From: Avidesulfovibrio sp964369685
GTDB lineage: Bacteria > Desulfobacterota > Desulfovibrionia > Desulfovibrionales > Desulfovibrionaceae
Assembly (NCBI GenBank): GCA_964369685.1
Contig: CAYJFB010000014.1
Location: forward strand, 1-60,499
Length of the DNA stretch: 60,499 nucleotides
Direction of reading: 5' to 3'
Shown piece by piece: positions 50,318 to 59,563 of the stretch (position 1 is its first letter; each line of letters begins with the position of its first letter). The notes beneath the pieces are model-generated. The model did not search any database, was not told the DNA's origin, and saw only the letters and a list, made by a program, of their open reading frames with translations. Position numbers and translations under genes: made by a program.

Positions 50318-52800
50318 AGCCCGGGGAACAAAGAAAACCATACGGCTTGACCATAGGCAACAGCCGCGTCGTTTGGCGGTAACGTGTTGTTAAAAAAGAC
50401 CTGTAAACCGTGTTGTGTCAGTTTGTTATAAATATTTTCAAGTATGGTTTTGTTTTGAAAAACACCGCCGCTCAAGAGCACTGTTCGTGTTCCGCAGTCT
50501 TGAGCGGCTTGTAAAGTCAGTTGTACAAAACCTTCCGCAAGTCCCAAATGAAAACGGCGTGCCAAACGTGCTGTTGACACGCCTTCACACAATCCCTCTG
50601 TCAGTCCGCGCAACAAGCCCACACTGTCCAATTCCCACAAAGAATGTTCTTTGTGTATTGCCCATGGTAATGGCCTTGTTTCAGCGGTTTCTTGATGTTG
50701 TTCCAGACGAATCGCCGCTTGTCCTTCATAACTGATTCGTGGGCAAAGACCCAAAAAAGCTGACGCCGCATCAAAAAGTCGTCCACAACTCGATGTCATC
50801 GGCAACAGTCCCGATTCGTGTGCCACAAACACAGCTTCATTTAAGGCTTCATCCAAACGCGGGTCAACATCCTTAAAACATTCGGATCCACACGCAGGCA
50901 ACGACAAATCATATATGCGTTGTACCGCACGAGCCATACGCCATGGCTCACGAATGGCTTTTTCACCGCCAAACAAGGGTAACGGGCGCAGGCGTCCATA
51001 ACGATGAATGTCTATTGCCGTTGTGTTGTGTTCGTTTGTCTTTTTTTCTGTAGTGGCACGGCTGTCATTTGCCGTAATGACAAACACTTCACCGCCCCAA
51101 ATTGTCCCATCTTCACCATACCCTGTGCCATCGAGTGTTAAGGCAACAAGAGGATATGACAGTTGTTGCTCATGCTGTTTCATGTGTTCACCGAGTACGG
51201 CGCAAAGATGTGCTTTATGGTGCTGTATGCGATATAATGGCAGGTCATGGCGTTTGGCTATGGCCTCGGCAAAACGTGTGGACACATAATCGGGATGTGC
51301 GTCACAAAGAACCGCTTGTGGTTGAACTTCCAACAACTTTTGTAAATGCTCAAGAGTTTCATAAAAAAAATCTGTTGTACGCGGGTGCGCAAGATCCCCG
51401 ATATGTTGACTGACAAAAGCCTCATGCCCGCGAGTCAAACACAACACATTTTTCAAATCTGCGCCGCAAGCCAAAACACTTTTGATGTTTTTGTGTGACG
51501 GCGGTAACGGCAACGGACTCGGTGTGAATCCGCGAGCGCGTCGTATGAGCTGAGGCTGTTTATCAAGGACAACACGCAAAACAGTATCGTCTGCACGAAT
51601 CAAAATGTCTCGATCATGCAACAAAAAGATATCGGCAAGATCCTTCAATGCCGATAACGCTTCACGATTGCCCAAACAAATGGGTTCGCCGCCGTGGTTG
51701 CCCGATGTCATAACCAATACCGCAGGTTGGCCGCTTTGTTCTGTAACAAGGTGTAAAAGACAATGATGTAAAGGTGTGTACGGAAGCATCACACCAAGGG
51801 TGTTTGTATCGGGGGCAAGTGTGTTTGGTAAGGGTGCGGTTGGTTCGGTTGTGTTGGCTGTCGGCGTGTCGGTATCTGTGGCAAGCATGTCTGAGGGGGT
51901 GTTGTCCCGACGTTGCAAAAGCACAATGGGTGCTTCGGGTGAGGTCAGTTGTTTGGCTTCTTCGGCATTGATAGAGACAAACCTTTTTGCTTCTTCAAGT
52001 GAAGCGACCATGATTGCCAAGGCTTTGTGCGGACGCTTTTTACGTTCACGCAGTGTCGCAACAGCTTTTGTATTTCGTGCGTCGCAGACCAAATGAAAAC
52101 CGCCGAGGCCTTTTATTGCGGCAATGTGTCCGTCAGACAAGGCTTGTGCCAATGTTTGTAATGTGTCGGCTGCGGATTGATTTTCTGAATGCTTTACGGA
52201 ACACGCAGAAGCGGTTTTTCCCGCAACAAGCCAAACTTTCGGTCCGCAAACAGGACAAGCGTTTGGTTGTGCGTGAAAACGGCGTTGTAAAGGATCGGCA
52301 TACTCACGCGCACACTCGGGACAAAAGGGAAAACACGCCATAGAGGTTGTTTTTCGATCATAAGGTATGGAATGGGTGATCGTATACCGTGGGCCGCAGT
52401 CGGTACAGTTGATAAACGGATATAAATAGCGACGATCGGTAGGATCAAACAATTCTGCCTTGCATGACTCACACAAAGCCATATCCGGACTGACCAACAC
52501 CGTATGCCCGTTGCCGCCTTGAGCACTGACTAAAATCTGAAACGCGTTTTCAGTGTTTTTCGGTTCGATCGCCTTGACCGACAACGAGGTCACAACGGCA
52601 AGCGGCGGTAAACAATGTTCCAAGCGCTGAAAAAAACGATGCATATTTTCTTCATGCCCTTGAACTTCTATGCAAACCCCCTCAGCAACATTGCCGACAA
52701 ATCCGACAAGATCACAATCCACGGCTTCACGAAAAACAAAAGGTCGAAAACCAACCCCTTGTACTCTTCCTGTAATCATACATCGCTTGCGCAGAATCAT
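50314..52800 (-). CDS. hypF: [NiFe]-hydrogenase maturation carbamoyltransferase HypF
   Basis: Makes the carbamoyl group that becomes the cyanide ligands of [NiFe] hydrogenases. Domains: acylphosphatase (CMITGRVQGVGFRPFV), two zinc fingers (CESC...CTDC and CPEC...CPVC), YrdC-like and Kae1-like (LTLDGTGYGEDGTIWGGE, PLPLFGGEKAIREPWRMA, VLLSGGVFQN). Length 828 aa exceeds the usual about 750 because of a Thr/Pro/Asp-rich insert (about residues 300-345) in the YrdC region. I start at 52800 since the domain begins there; a longer frame to 52947 runs through a perfect hairpin and lacks family similarity. No hydrogenase or other hyp genes are in the window. Confidence 0.94.
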   Translation of the reverse strand: MILRKRCMITGRVQGVGFRPFVFREAVDCDLVGFVGNVAEGVCIEVQGHEENMHRFFQRLEHCLPPLAVVTSLSVKAIEPKNTENAFQILVSAQGGNGHTVLVSPDMALCESCKAELFDPTDRRYLYPFINCTDCGPRYTITHSIPYDRKTTSMACFPFCPECAREYADPLQRRFHAQPNACPVCGPKVWLVAGKTASACSVKHSENQSAADTLQTLAQALSDGHIAAIKGLGGFHLVCDARNTKAVATLRERKKRPHKALAIMVASLEEAKRFVSINAEEAKQLTSPEAPIVLLQRRDNTPSDMLATDTDTPTANTTEPTAPLPNTLAPDTNTLGVMLPYTPLHHCLLHLVTEQSGQPAVLVMTSGNHGGEPICLGNREALSALKDLADIFLLHDRDILIRADDTVLRVVLDKQPQLIRRARGFTPSPLPLPPSHKNIKSVLACGADLKNVLCLTRGHEAFVSQHIGDLAHPRTTDFFYETLEHLQKLLEVQPQAVLCDAHPDYVSTRFAEAIAKRHDLPLYRIQHHKAHLCAVLGEHMKQHEQQLSYPLVALTLDGTGYGEDGTIWGGEVFVITANDSRATTEKKTNEHNTTAIDIHRYGRLRPLPLFGGEKAIREPWRMARAVQRIYDLSLPACGSECFKDVDPRLDEALNEAVFVAHESGLLPMTSSCGRLFDAASAFLGLCPRISYEGQAAIRLEQHQETAETRPLPWAIHKEHSLWELDSVGLLRGLTEGLCEGVSTARLARRFHLGLAEGFVQLTLQAAQDCGTRTVLLSGGVFQNKTILENIYNKLTQHGLQVFFNNTLPPNDAAVAYGQAVWFSLFPGL

Positions 52801-52881
52801 AGGAAAACACCTTTTTGCAAGCAAAATAAAGATAAAAAATAGAATGATATGTACTTTTACATACACATAAAGGCTCATCGT

Positions 52882-52937
52882 ATCGTTACGGGATGAGGCA
52901 AAGCGCAAAATAAGCCTGTGCCTCATCCCGTAACGAT
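52882..52937. repeat. 19-bp perfect stem-loop between glyS and hypF
   Basis: Arms 52882-52900 (ATCGTTACGGGATGAGGCA) and 52919-52937 with an 18-nt loop. It starts 14 bp after the glyS stop codon on the minus strand and lacks a T-run on either side. Could be an atypical terminator, an RNA-stability element or a mobile palindrome. Confidence 0.65.
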
Positions 52938-52950
52938 GATTTTCCAAATA

Positions 52951-55038
52951 TTACATCTGCAATGCCGAAAAATCAGCAATATGATCCATATGTAGAGTGA
53001 TGGCTTTCAATATGTTGAGACGGTTTTGACGCAGTGTGAGATCGTCACACATCACCATCACCTGATCAAACAATGCATCAACCAGCGGTCTCAACGCGGC
53101 AAGCGCTGTGAGTTGTGCCGTATAAGAATCGAAGGATTCGGGAAGTGTTTCCAAGGCCGCCGCGAGGGCTTTTTCTGCATCTTCTTGCAGCATTTCGGAA
53201 AGATAGCTTCCTGTGAGTTCCAACGCACCGCCTTGTTTGCGAATGATGTTGGAGACGCGTTTGAAGGTTTGTGCGGTTTGTGCAAAGTCTTCTGCCTGCG
53301 CGAAACGTTCCAAAGCCGCAAGGCGTTGTGCCGTATCCCATACTTGCATGGCGTCGACATTGGTGACGGCTTCAACCAGCAAGGTTTCGTGTCCTTGGCT
53401 CAAGAAAAGATTTTTCACTCGTGCGGTAAAAAATTCATGCAATTTGGCTAACGCGGCCGTCGGTTCGAGTTTCCATTTGCGCTCACCGTACAGTTCAAAC
53501 GCCTTGGCAAACAATGTGGGCACATCAAGCAACAAACCTTTTTCAGCCATGATCCGTGCAATACCCAACACGGCACGGCGTAAGGCATACGGATCGGCTG
53601 TACCTGTCGGGATCATGCCTAAACCAAAACATCCTGCCAACGTGTCTGCTTTATCTGCCACCGAAAGCAAGGCACCGAGCAAAGAAGCCGGTACGGAAGA
53701 GTCGGGGCCGGCAGGAAGGTATTGTTCGCTCAAAGCCGTGGCAACCGCTTCGTTTTCATTGCGTTTTCTGGCATAAATACCGCCCATAATGCCTTGTAAC
53801 GTATCAAATTCACCGACCATACTGGAAACCAGATCGGTTTTGGCAAGGAGGCCTGCTCGTGTGGCATCGGCGTTGTTTATTGTCAAAGGCGTGTTGTCTG
53901 CTGCACGAACCGATTCTGCCAGCCACGCCGTCAGTGTTGCCAAACGGCGGCTTTTGTCGCCCATGGAACCCAACGGTGCCAAGAAAATCACTGCATCAAG
54001 TTGTTTCGACCAGGCTTCAAACGAACTGTTTAAATCGGTTTTCCAGAAGAAGCGGGCGTCTTCCAAACGCGCACGCAAGACACGTTCCCAACCTGTTTTA
54101 ACCTGTTCGGGATTGGTGGAGGAAAGATTTAAAACGGTTAAGAAATGGGGTAACAATGTACCGTTACTGTCTTCGACACCGAAGCTTTTTTGATGTGTTT
54201 CCATACTTGTGAGTAAAACTTCACGCGGTACTTCAAGAAAATAATCTTCGATGTCACCGAGCATGGGCACGGGGTGTTCACACAAACCTTGGACTTCGTC
54301 AAGCAAGCTTTCGTTCCACAGAATACGACCGCCGATTTGTCGAGCCAGTTTGTTTCCGCCTGTGATGATTTTTGAACGGCGATCTTCGGCTGCGCTTGTG
54401 ATGCCGCCTTGAACCATGGTTAACGGATAGTCTTTTGGTGTTTGCAGTGAAAAAGGTCCCGGGCCGTGTTCGCGGTGTCCGTAGGTGTTTCGTCCGGCTT
54501 CCACCTTTGCGAAGGTAAACGGCACGACAAGTTCGTCCAACAAAGCCACAATCCAACGAATGGGACGCGGATAAGCAACGCCTTCACCGTCACCCCAACG
54601 CATTCTTTTGGCAAAAGGCAATGCACCGATGATTGTGGGGCATATTTCGGCAAGCACTTCCAATGCCGATGCACCGCCTTTTTGAACACGAGCGATGAGG
54701 TATTCGCCTTTATCTGTTTTTTGTGTTTCCAAATCATTGACAGACACACCGCTTGTTTTTGCAAAGCCTTCCGCGGCTTTTGTCGGTTTACCTTCTGCAT
54801 CAAAGGCTATCCTGACAGGCGGTCCCGAAAGCACCTCTTCGCGCACGGGTTGTAATTCGTCTATTGCTTCAATCTGCAACACGGCACGGCGTGGCGTTGC
54901 ACTGACACTCAAACCGTTGTAGCGTAAACCTGATTCGTCCAAACAACTCGTAAACCGCGCAAGAAGCTCTTGTTCCATGCCGAGCAAAAAACGTGCGGGC
55001 AATTCTTCAGTACCTATTTCAAGCAAAAAAGTGGCCAT
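52951..55038 (-). CDS. glyS: Glycyl-tRNA synthetase beta subunit
   Basis: Large subunit of the heterotetrameric bacterial glycyl-tRNA synthetase, carrying tRNA recognition. It opens MATFLLEIGTEELPARF, the strongly conserved GlyS start, and contains RMRWGDGEGVAYPRPIRWIVAL, the HD-like middle part (GIYARKRNENEAVATALSEQYLP) and a C-terminal anticodon-binding DALR-type domain. Length 695 aa. Start at 55038 has AAGGAAA upstream; an in-frame start at 55065 adds nine unrelated residues. It follows glyQ by 55 bp. Confidence 0.96.
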   Translation of the reverse strand: MATFLLEIGTEELPARFLLGMEQELLARFTSCLDESGLRYNGLSVSATPRRAVLQIEAIDELQPVREEVLSGPPVRIAFDAEGKPTKAAEGFAKTSGVSVNDLETQKTDKGEYLIARVQKGGASALEVLAEICPTIIGALPFAKRMRWGDGEGVAYPRPIRWIVALLDELVVPFTFAKVEAGRNTYGHREHGPGPFSLQTPKDYPLTMVQGGITSAAEDRRSKIITGGNKLARQIGGRILWNESLLDEVQGLCEHPVPMLGDIEDYFLEVPREVLLTSMETHQKSFGVEDSNGTLLPHFLTVLNLSSTNPEQVKTGWERVLRARLEDARFFWKTDLNSSFEAWSKQLDAVIFLAPLGSMGDKSRRLATLTAWLAESVRAADNTPLTINNADATRAGLLAKTDLVSSMVGEFDTLQGIMGGIYARKRNENEAVATALSEQYLPAGPDSSVPASLLGALLSVADKADTLAGCFGLGMIPTGTADPYALRRAVLGIARIMAEKGLLLDVPTLFAKAFELYGERKWKLEPTAALAKLHEFFTARVKNLFLSQGHETLLVEAVTNVDAMQVWDTAQRLAALERFAQAEDFAQTAQTFKRVSNIIRKQGGALELTGSYLSEMLQEDAEKALAAALETLPESFDSYTAQLTALAALRPLVDALFDQVMVMCDDLTLRQNRLNILKAITLHMDHIADFSALQM

Positions 55039-55093
55039 TCTATTTTCCTTTCTTGAATACGCCAAAAGGGTGTTTTTTCAATCATGCATGCTG

Positions 55094-55972
55094 TTATGAA
55101 GACGTCTTTGGCAACATGGGATATTGGAGATCTTCACGTTGTTTGGCGTATAAATGCGCAACACCCGAAGCCAGAGCGCGGACGCGTGCGATATAGCCTG
55201 TGCGTTCGGTGATTGAAATGGCGCCGCGAGCGTCGAGCAGGTTGAACGTGTGTGAGCATTTCAAACAATAATCATATGCAGGCCAAAGCAAACCGAGTTC
55301 AACCAAGCGTGTGCATTCTGCTTCAAAGTCATTGAAGTGTGCGAGGTGCATGGCGGCGTTGCTTTCTTCAAAATTGTAGCGTGATTGTTCGACTTCATTT
55401 TGATGATAGAATTGTCCGTAGGTGACGTGTTCGTTCCACATCAAATCATAGACAGAGTCTTTGCCTTGCAGATACATAACCAAACGTTCAAGGCCGTAGG
55501 TTAATTCAACACTGATCGGCGTCAAGTCGATACCGCCGACTTGTTGGAAGTAGGTGAATTGCGTCACTTCCATGCCGTTCAGCCACACTTCCCAACCAAG
55601 TCCCCACGCGCCCAATGTCGGTGATTCCCAATCGTCTTCAACAAAGCGGATGTCGTGTTCGGCGGGATTGATGCCCAAATGGCGTAAGCTGTCGAGATAC
55701 AAGTCTTGGATATTGTCCGGAGAAGGTTTGAGAATGACTTGGAATTGAAAGTAGTGTTGCAGTCGGTTTGGGTTTTCCCCGTAACGTCCGTCTGTGGGGC
55801 GGCGTGACGGTTCCACATAGGCCACATTCCATGGTTCCGGACCGATCACGCGTAAAAACGTGGAAGGGTTAAACGTTCCCGCACCACACTCAATATCAAA
55901 AGGCTGAGCAATAACACAACCTTGCTTCGCCCAATACGACTGCAAAGTAAGGATGACATCCTGAAAATACAT
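55094..55972 (-). CDS. glyQ: Glycyl-tRNA synthetase alpha subunit
   Basis: Catalytic class II subunit that forms glycyl-adenylate. The start MYFQDVILTLQSYWAKQGC and the segments GAGTFNPSTFLRVIGPEPW, YVEPSRRPTDGRYGENPNRLQ and QQVGGIDLTPISVELTYGLER are near-invariant in GlyQ. Length 292 aa. It is the first gene of a glyQ-glyS operon. The 218-bp upstream region contains a direct repeat but no T-box that I can recognise. Confidence 0.96.
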   Translation of the reverse strand: MYFQDVILTLQSYWAKQGCVIAQPFDIECGAGTFNPSTFLRVIGPEPWNVAYVEPSRRPTDGRYGENPNRLQHYFQFQVILKPSPDNIQDLYLDSLRHLGINPAEHDIRFVEDDWESPTLGAWGLGWEVWLNGMEVTQFTYFQQVGGIDLTPISVELTYGLERLVMYLQGKDSVYDLMWNEHVTYGQFYHQNEVEQSRYNFEESNAAMHLAHFNDFEAECTRLVELGLLWPAYDYCLKCSHTFNLLDARGAISITERTGYIARVRALASGVAHLYAKQREDLQYPMLPKTSS

Positions 55973-56045
55973 ACTTCCTCCAAAAATAAATCATTCAACC
56001 CAAAAAGAGATCATTCAACAGCGTGTTTTGTCTTCTCTTTGTAAA

Positions 56046-56103
56046 GACCATGCCTCATGAGGCGACGTCTTTGTTTTTCAAGACCACACCGCATGAGGCA
56101 ACC
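56046..56103. repeat. Imperfect direct repeat upstream of glyQ
   Basis: AAGACCATGCCTCATGAGGC (from 56046) and AAGACCACACCGCATGAGGC (from 56080) are 20-mers differing at about three positions, 34-38 bp apart. TCATTCAAC is also repeated at 55992 and 56012. Both pairs lie in the glyQ leader. Function unknown. Confidence 0.5.
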
Positions 56104-56190
56104 TTTTTTCTCATTGTACAGCTCACGCACCATAAAGCGAACACTACGCACAGGCGTGGTTTTATCGAACAGAATAAAAAAACGTCTCAA

Positions 56191-56607
56191 TCATGTGTTT
56201 TGAGCAATAATCAATTCGACTTCATCGACAGAAAGTCCGAGTTCGCGTGCGATTTGTGCCGTATCTTTTCCTTTACGGCGGTTATTGAGAATCAATTCGC
56301 GTAAGAATTGCGGTGAACGCAAAATGCCTTCTGCTTGATCAAGCAGGCGTCTCAGTTGTTCGGCGCGTTCTTCAAGACGTGCATTGAGCACTGTCAGTTG
56401 TTCTTGACGTTGCGCAAAAGAACCGACAAGTTCTTGTTCCAATTCGGCATTGGCATAAATGCGATGCAACACTTTGGTTTGATTTTCTTGCAGTTGCATT
56501 AACAATTCTTCCGAACGGCGCAAACGCATGAAAAAGGTAAAAACTAAGAAAATAAGTCCTATTTCCGCAATAGTCAGCACAACAATAATCCACAGTGACA
56601 AGGTCAT
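56191..56607 (-). CDS. Membrane-anchored coiled-coil protein with C-terminal HTH-like motif (138 aa)
   Basis: One N-terminal membrane helix (residues about 5-27), a long coiled coil rich in Leu/Glu/Gln (LMQLQENQ... to ...RLEERAEQLRRLLDQAEG, about 30-95), and a C-terminal helix-turn-helix-like end (GKDTAQIARELGLSVDEVELII). Similar small proteins occur near motility or polar genes in Desulfovibrio-type genomes, but I cannot name the family. It is 4 bp after the upstream gene at 56612-56944, so the two are one operon. Confidence 0.72.
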   Translation of the reverse strand: MTLSLWIIVVLTIAEIGLIFLVFTFFMRLRRSEELLMQLQENQTKVLHRIYANAELEQELVGSFAQRQEQLTVLNARLEERAEQLRRLLDQAEGILRSPQFLRELILNNRRKGKDTAQIARELGLSVDEVELIIAQNT

Positions 56608-56611
56608 GATC

Positions 56612-56944
56612 TTAAACAGTCCGATTCAAAAAATGTCCCACAAAAGGATCCGAAATGGATTCAGGACGTGCATCTTCGTCGTCCTGCCTTTTTTTGCGTT
56701 CTCCTGTCGGGTTTTCTCCGGCAAACGCGTTACCTCCGCCGTCACTGTCTGCTTTGATGTTTGCCGATGCGTTGCCGGCATCTGTTTTTTGGATTTGTTG
56801 AGATTGCTCGCGCAACATGGCACCGGTCATGGCAGTTGCCATGGCTTGCGCCGTTTCGGCTTGTGTGGCCTGCATGGTGGTCATTTGAGCGTTTGGCCCA
56901 AATTGTTGGGCAAGCATCAGGGGTAGCGTCGGGGTAATAGCCAT
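56612..56944 (-). CDS. Hypothetical Gln/Ala-rich protein (110 aa)
   Basis: No recognised family. The first half is rich in Gln, Ala, Met and Thr (QFGPNAQMTTMQATQAETAQ), probably helical; the second half is polar, Gly/Asp/Lys-rich and likely disordered. No signal peptide. The start at 56944 is preceded by GGAGG (on the minus strand), which supports translation. It is followed after 4 bp by the coiled-coil membrane protein gene. Composition suggests a small structural or secreted accessory protein, not an enzyme. Confidence 0.6.
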   Translation of the reverse strand: MAITPTLPLMLAQQFGPNAQMTTMQATQAETAQAMATAMTGAMLREQSQQIQKTDAGNASANIKADSDGGGNAFAGENPTGERKKRQDDEDARPESISDPFVGHFLNRTV

Positions 56945-57244
56945 GGCGCCCTCCTATGGATTGCTTGTGTTGTTACAGAAAGTCTGTACAAGTCGTATGC
57001 CAAAAAATCTTCTCATCAACGCATTATGAACGTGTGTTTATCGATGAAAAATTTCAACAATGTTGAATGTCTCATCATCACGTGTTGTTTTGTCAGCTTA
57101 TGCAAAAAAGGACTGCCTTTCAAGAGGGAGAGGCACCGGTTATTCAGAAAAAAGTGTTTTTGGCGGATAATAAAAATCAAGGATTTGTTTTTAAACGTGT
57201 GTTATGTCGTTTTTATATAGTCATGTTATTGTTAGGGAGGATAT
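56945..57244. other. Intergenic region before the TIGR01777-type gene
   Basis: 300 bp between divergent genes. Short frames at 57026 and 57067 have no ribosome-binding site or recognisable similarity. I see no RNA gene or palindrome worth naming. Confidence 0.4.
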
Positions 57245-58222
57245 ATGCATATTTGTTTATTGGGCGGTACGGGGTTTGTCGGGACAGCCTTGACTCATCG
57301 GCTTGTGAGTCAAGGCTATACGGTTACACGAACTGTAAGGCGTTTGTCGAATGAGACAAAGCCTGTTTTTGAATCGCCGTTGTTCCGTGATGTTGTTTGG
57401 GACGGACACAATGCCGAAACATTACAGCCACTGTTAACGGATGTTGATGTGATTATCAATTTGATTGGTGCAAACATTGGATCAAAACGTTGGACACCAT
57501 CACGAAAGCAGGCCATCGTGCAAAGTCGAGTGCGTTCTGCAACAGCAGTGTGTACGGCTTTGCGGCTTCTTGCGGAGACGGGTCAGATTCGTCCGCACAC
57601 GTTGATTCATGCATCGGCTGTGGGGTATTACGGCGTATGGGAAAACACAGAGGACGCACCGCTTTGCACAGAAGACAGCGTGCAAGGGGAAGGTTTTTTG
57701 GCTGAGGTGTGCGAACAATGGGAAACGGCGCACCGTGGTGCGGAAGAATTTGGTTTACGGCGTTGTGTTTTACGTTTTGCGCCTATTTTGGGACAAGGTG
57801 CAGATGGCAAGGTCGGTGGTTTTTTACAGCAAATGATATTGCCGTTCAAGGCGTTTGTCGGCGGTGTTGTCGGTACGGGGGCGCAACCGTTTGCTTGGGT
57901 TCACCTCAATGACGTGCTTGAAGTGATTGTTTTGCTTTTAGAACGCAATACCTTGCACGGGGTGTTTAATGTGGTCGCTCCACAAGACGCCGATAACCCG
58001 ACAACAGCACGGGTATTGGCAAAAACATTGGGAATGGTATTGCATCGTCCGACGTTTGTTCCCATGCCCGCGCCGTTGTTGCGAGTGCTTTTGGGAGAAA
58101 TGGCTGATGAATTGCTGCTTGCGGGGCAACGTGTTGCACCGACACGATTACAAGAAGCAGGGTATATTTTTCGATTCACTGCTTTGGAAGAGGCGTTATC
58201 AGTAACGATACAAACCAATTAA
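57245..58222 (+). CDS. TIGR01777-family NAD-dependent epimerase-like protein (YfcH/SulA-type)
   Basis: Extended short-chain dehydrogenase fold. The nucleotide-binding GGTGFVGTALTHRL is at the N-terminus, INLIGANIGSKRW and SAVGYYG (the Tyr of the active-site region) follow, and the C-terminal DUF1731-type domain has PAPLLRVLLGEMADELLLAGQRV, which is diagnostic for this family. The natural substrate is not established. Length 325 aa. AGGGAGG precedes the ATG. It stands alone between two non-coding stretches. Confidence 0.9.
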   Translation: MHICLLGGTGFVGTALTHRLVSQGYTVTRTVRRLSNETKPVFESPLFRDVVWDGHNAETLQPLLTDVDVIINLIGANIGSKRWTPSRKQAIVQSRVRSATAVCTALRLLAETGQIRPHTLIHASAVGYYGVWENTEDAPLCTEDSVQGEGFLAEVCEQWETAHRGAEEFGLRRCVLRFAPILGQGADGKVGGFLQQMILPFKAFVGGVVGTGAQPFAWVHLNDVLEVIVLLLERNTLHGVFNVVAPQDADNPTTARVLAKTLGMVLHRPTFVPMPAPLLRVLLGEMADELLLAGQRVAPTRLQEAGYIFRFTALEEALSVTIQTN

Positions 58223-58733
58223 GTCCTATTTCTAAATACAATTTTTTATCAAAAAAAATATATTCTCTACTTTAATACTCTGTAAAGACTAAAAAAGTTT
58301 TTTTTGGGTGGAAAAGGCTCTCAGAACAGCGTATCCCCCGCACTCAAATCACGACCACGTTCTCTTTATAATAACAAAAAGTTTTCGTCGTGATACGAGG
58401 CCGTACCACTTTGAGTGTGGGGAAATAGAGGCATGAGCTCACGGGTGATCCGGGGGCTTCGCTAAGCGATGTTTTCCAAGAAAAAAGAAGATATAACAAC
58501 ACGTGGCGGAATAAAGCTTCTCTCTGAGAGGAAGGCTTTGTTCCCTTCTTTTTTTCTTGACAATCAAAGAAAACAGGTTATTGCGATGTTGTGTATTGTT
58601 AAAATATTTTCATCAATCACGGCAAAGTGTGCGATGAACGATGTTGACGACAATCTCCGAAAAAATAGACATGATTGGCATGTCGCGTTTTTTCGGCAAC
58701 GCGTATCATGTAGAAGAGATTGAGGCTACAGGA
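58223..58733. other. 511-bp non-coding stretch upstream of transketolase
   Basis: Contains an RNA-like structure at 58336-58422, a small terminator-like hairpin GAAGG (58531-58535) with CCTTC (58544-58548) followed by a T-run, and a GCTTCGCTAAGC hairpin near 58455. A short frame at 58469-58723 has no ribosome-binding site and overlaps the terminator-like hairpin, so I do not call it. Confidence 0.5.
58336..58422. ncRNA. Possible structured RNA or palindromic element upstream of transketolase
   Basis: Outer stem CCCCGCACTCAAA (58336-58348) pairs with 58410-58422, one position being G-T. An inner stem ATCACGAC (58348-58355) pairs with 58387-58394. The inner loop is A+T rich. The nested arrangement could be a leader RNA, a small RNA or a MITE-like palindrome; the sequence does not decide. 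Confidence 0.3.
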
Positions 58734-59552
58734 ATGAAGAAAGACGTACTGTTGGCGTTGCAATCGTTGAGTAAGGAAGCGCGTCGGCTTCTTGTACAAA
58801 TGATTGCTGAAATCGGTGTAGGCCATGTTGGTGGCTCCCTTTCGATCATCGAAGCACTGGTGTATTTGTATTATAAAGAATTACGAGTACGTCCTGAAGA
58901 ACCACGATGGAGTGATCGGGATCGTTTTATTTTGTCTAAAGGACATGCCGGGCCTGCGCTGTATGCGCTTTTGGCCATGAAAGGCTATTTTGATAAAGAA
59001 ACGTTGCGTACACTCAACCAATCGGGAACAACCTTGCCGAGTCATTGTGACATGAACTTGACCACAGGCATTGACATGACCGCAGGATCGTTGGGACAAG
59101 GTTTGTCGGCAGCTGTGGGTATGGCCTTGGCTGCACGGATGGATAAAAAAGATTACCGTGTATATTGTATTGTCGGTGACGGCGAAAGCCAAGAAGGTCA
59201 AGTTTGGGAAGCGGCCATGTATGCCGGTAGCCAAGAATTGGACAACCTTGTGTTGCTTGTCGACGACAACGGTATGCAAATCGACGGCTATACAGACGAA
59301 CTGAATACTGTCAGGCCGTTAGATAAACGTTTGGCTGCTTTCGGCTGGGCAACCATGACTATTGACGGGCATAATTTTGAAGAGCTTGAAAGCGCGTTGA
59401 ATCATTGTCGTACAATCAAAAAACGTCCTTCTGCAATAATAATGAACACTGTCAAAGGCAAAGGTCTTTCACTTGCCGAAGGTAAAGTTTCCTCGCACAA
59501 TATGCCGTTTTCTGCCGCAGACCTCACTGCCGCTCTTAAAGAATTGGAATAA
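58734..59552 (+). CDS. Transketolase N-terminal subunit
   Basis: First half of a split transketolase (pentose phosphate pathway), carrying the thiamine-diphosphate pyrophosphate domain. Motifs are GHVGGSLSIIEALVYLYY, DRFILSKGHAGPALYALLA, TAGSLGQGLSAAVGMALAARM and the TPP signature GDGESQEGQVWEAAMYA...DNLVLLVDDNGMQIDG. Length 272 aa from ATG 58734, which has GAGG eight bases upstream; an upstream in-frame ATG at 58641 adds 31 residues without family similarity. The partner gene starts 11 bp after its stop. Confidence 0.93.
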   Translation: MKKDVLLALQSLSKEARRLLVQMIAEIGVGHVGGSLSIIEALVYLYYKELRVRPEEPRWSDRDRFILSKGHAGPALYALLAMKGYFDKETLRTLNQSGTTLPSHCDMNLTTGIDMTAGSLGQGLSAAVGMALAARMDKKDYRVYCIVGDGESQEGQVWEAAMYAGSQELDNLVLLVDDNGMQIDGYTDELNTVRPLDKRLAAFGWATMTIDGHNFEELESALNHCRTIKKRPSAIIMNTVKGKGLSLAEGKVSSHNMPFSAADLTAALKELE

Positions 59553-59563
59553 GGATTATCGTC

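Noticed and set aside
52801..52947. N-terminal extension of hypF
   Set aside because: It would translate a perfect hairpin and hydrophobic A+T-rich spacer; HypF similarity starts at 52800.
53213..53776. Long plus-strand open frames inside glyS
   Set aside because: They run antisense to a clear glyS gene, have no ribosome-binding site and no family motif.
55973..56190. T-box or other leader riboswitch for glyQ
   Set aside because: No recognisable T-box core or specifier loop; only direct repeats are visible.
57026..57354. Short frames upstream of the TIGR01777-type gene
   Set aside because: No initiation signal, Cys/Phe-rich composition typical of chance frames.
58469..58723. 84-codon plus-strand frame before transketolase
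   Set aside because: No ribosome-binding site, overlaps a terminator-like hairpin and the transketolase start region.
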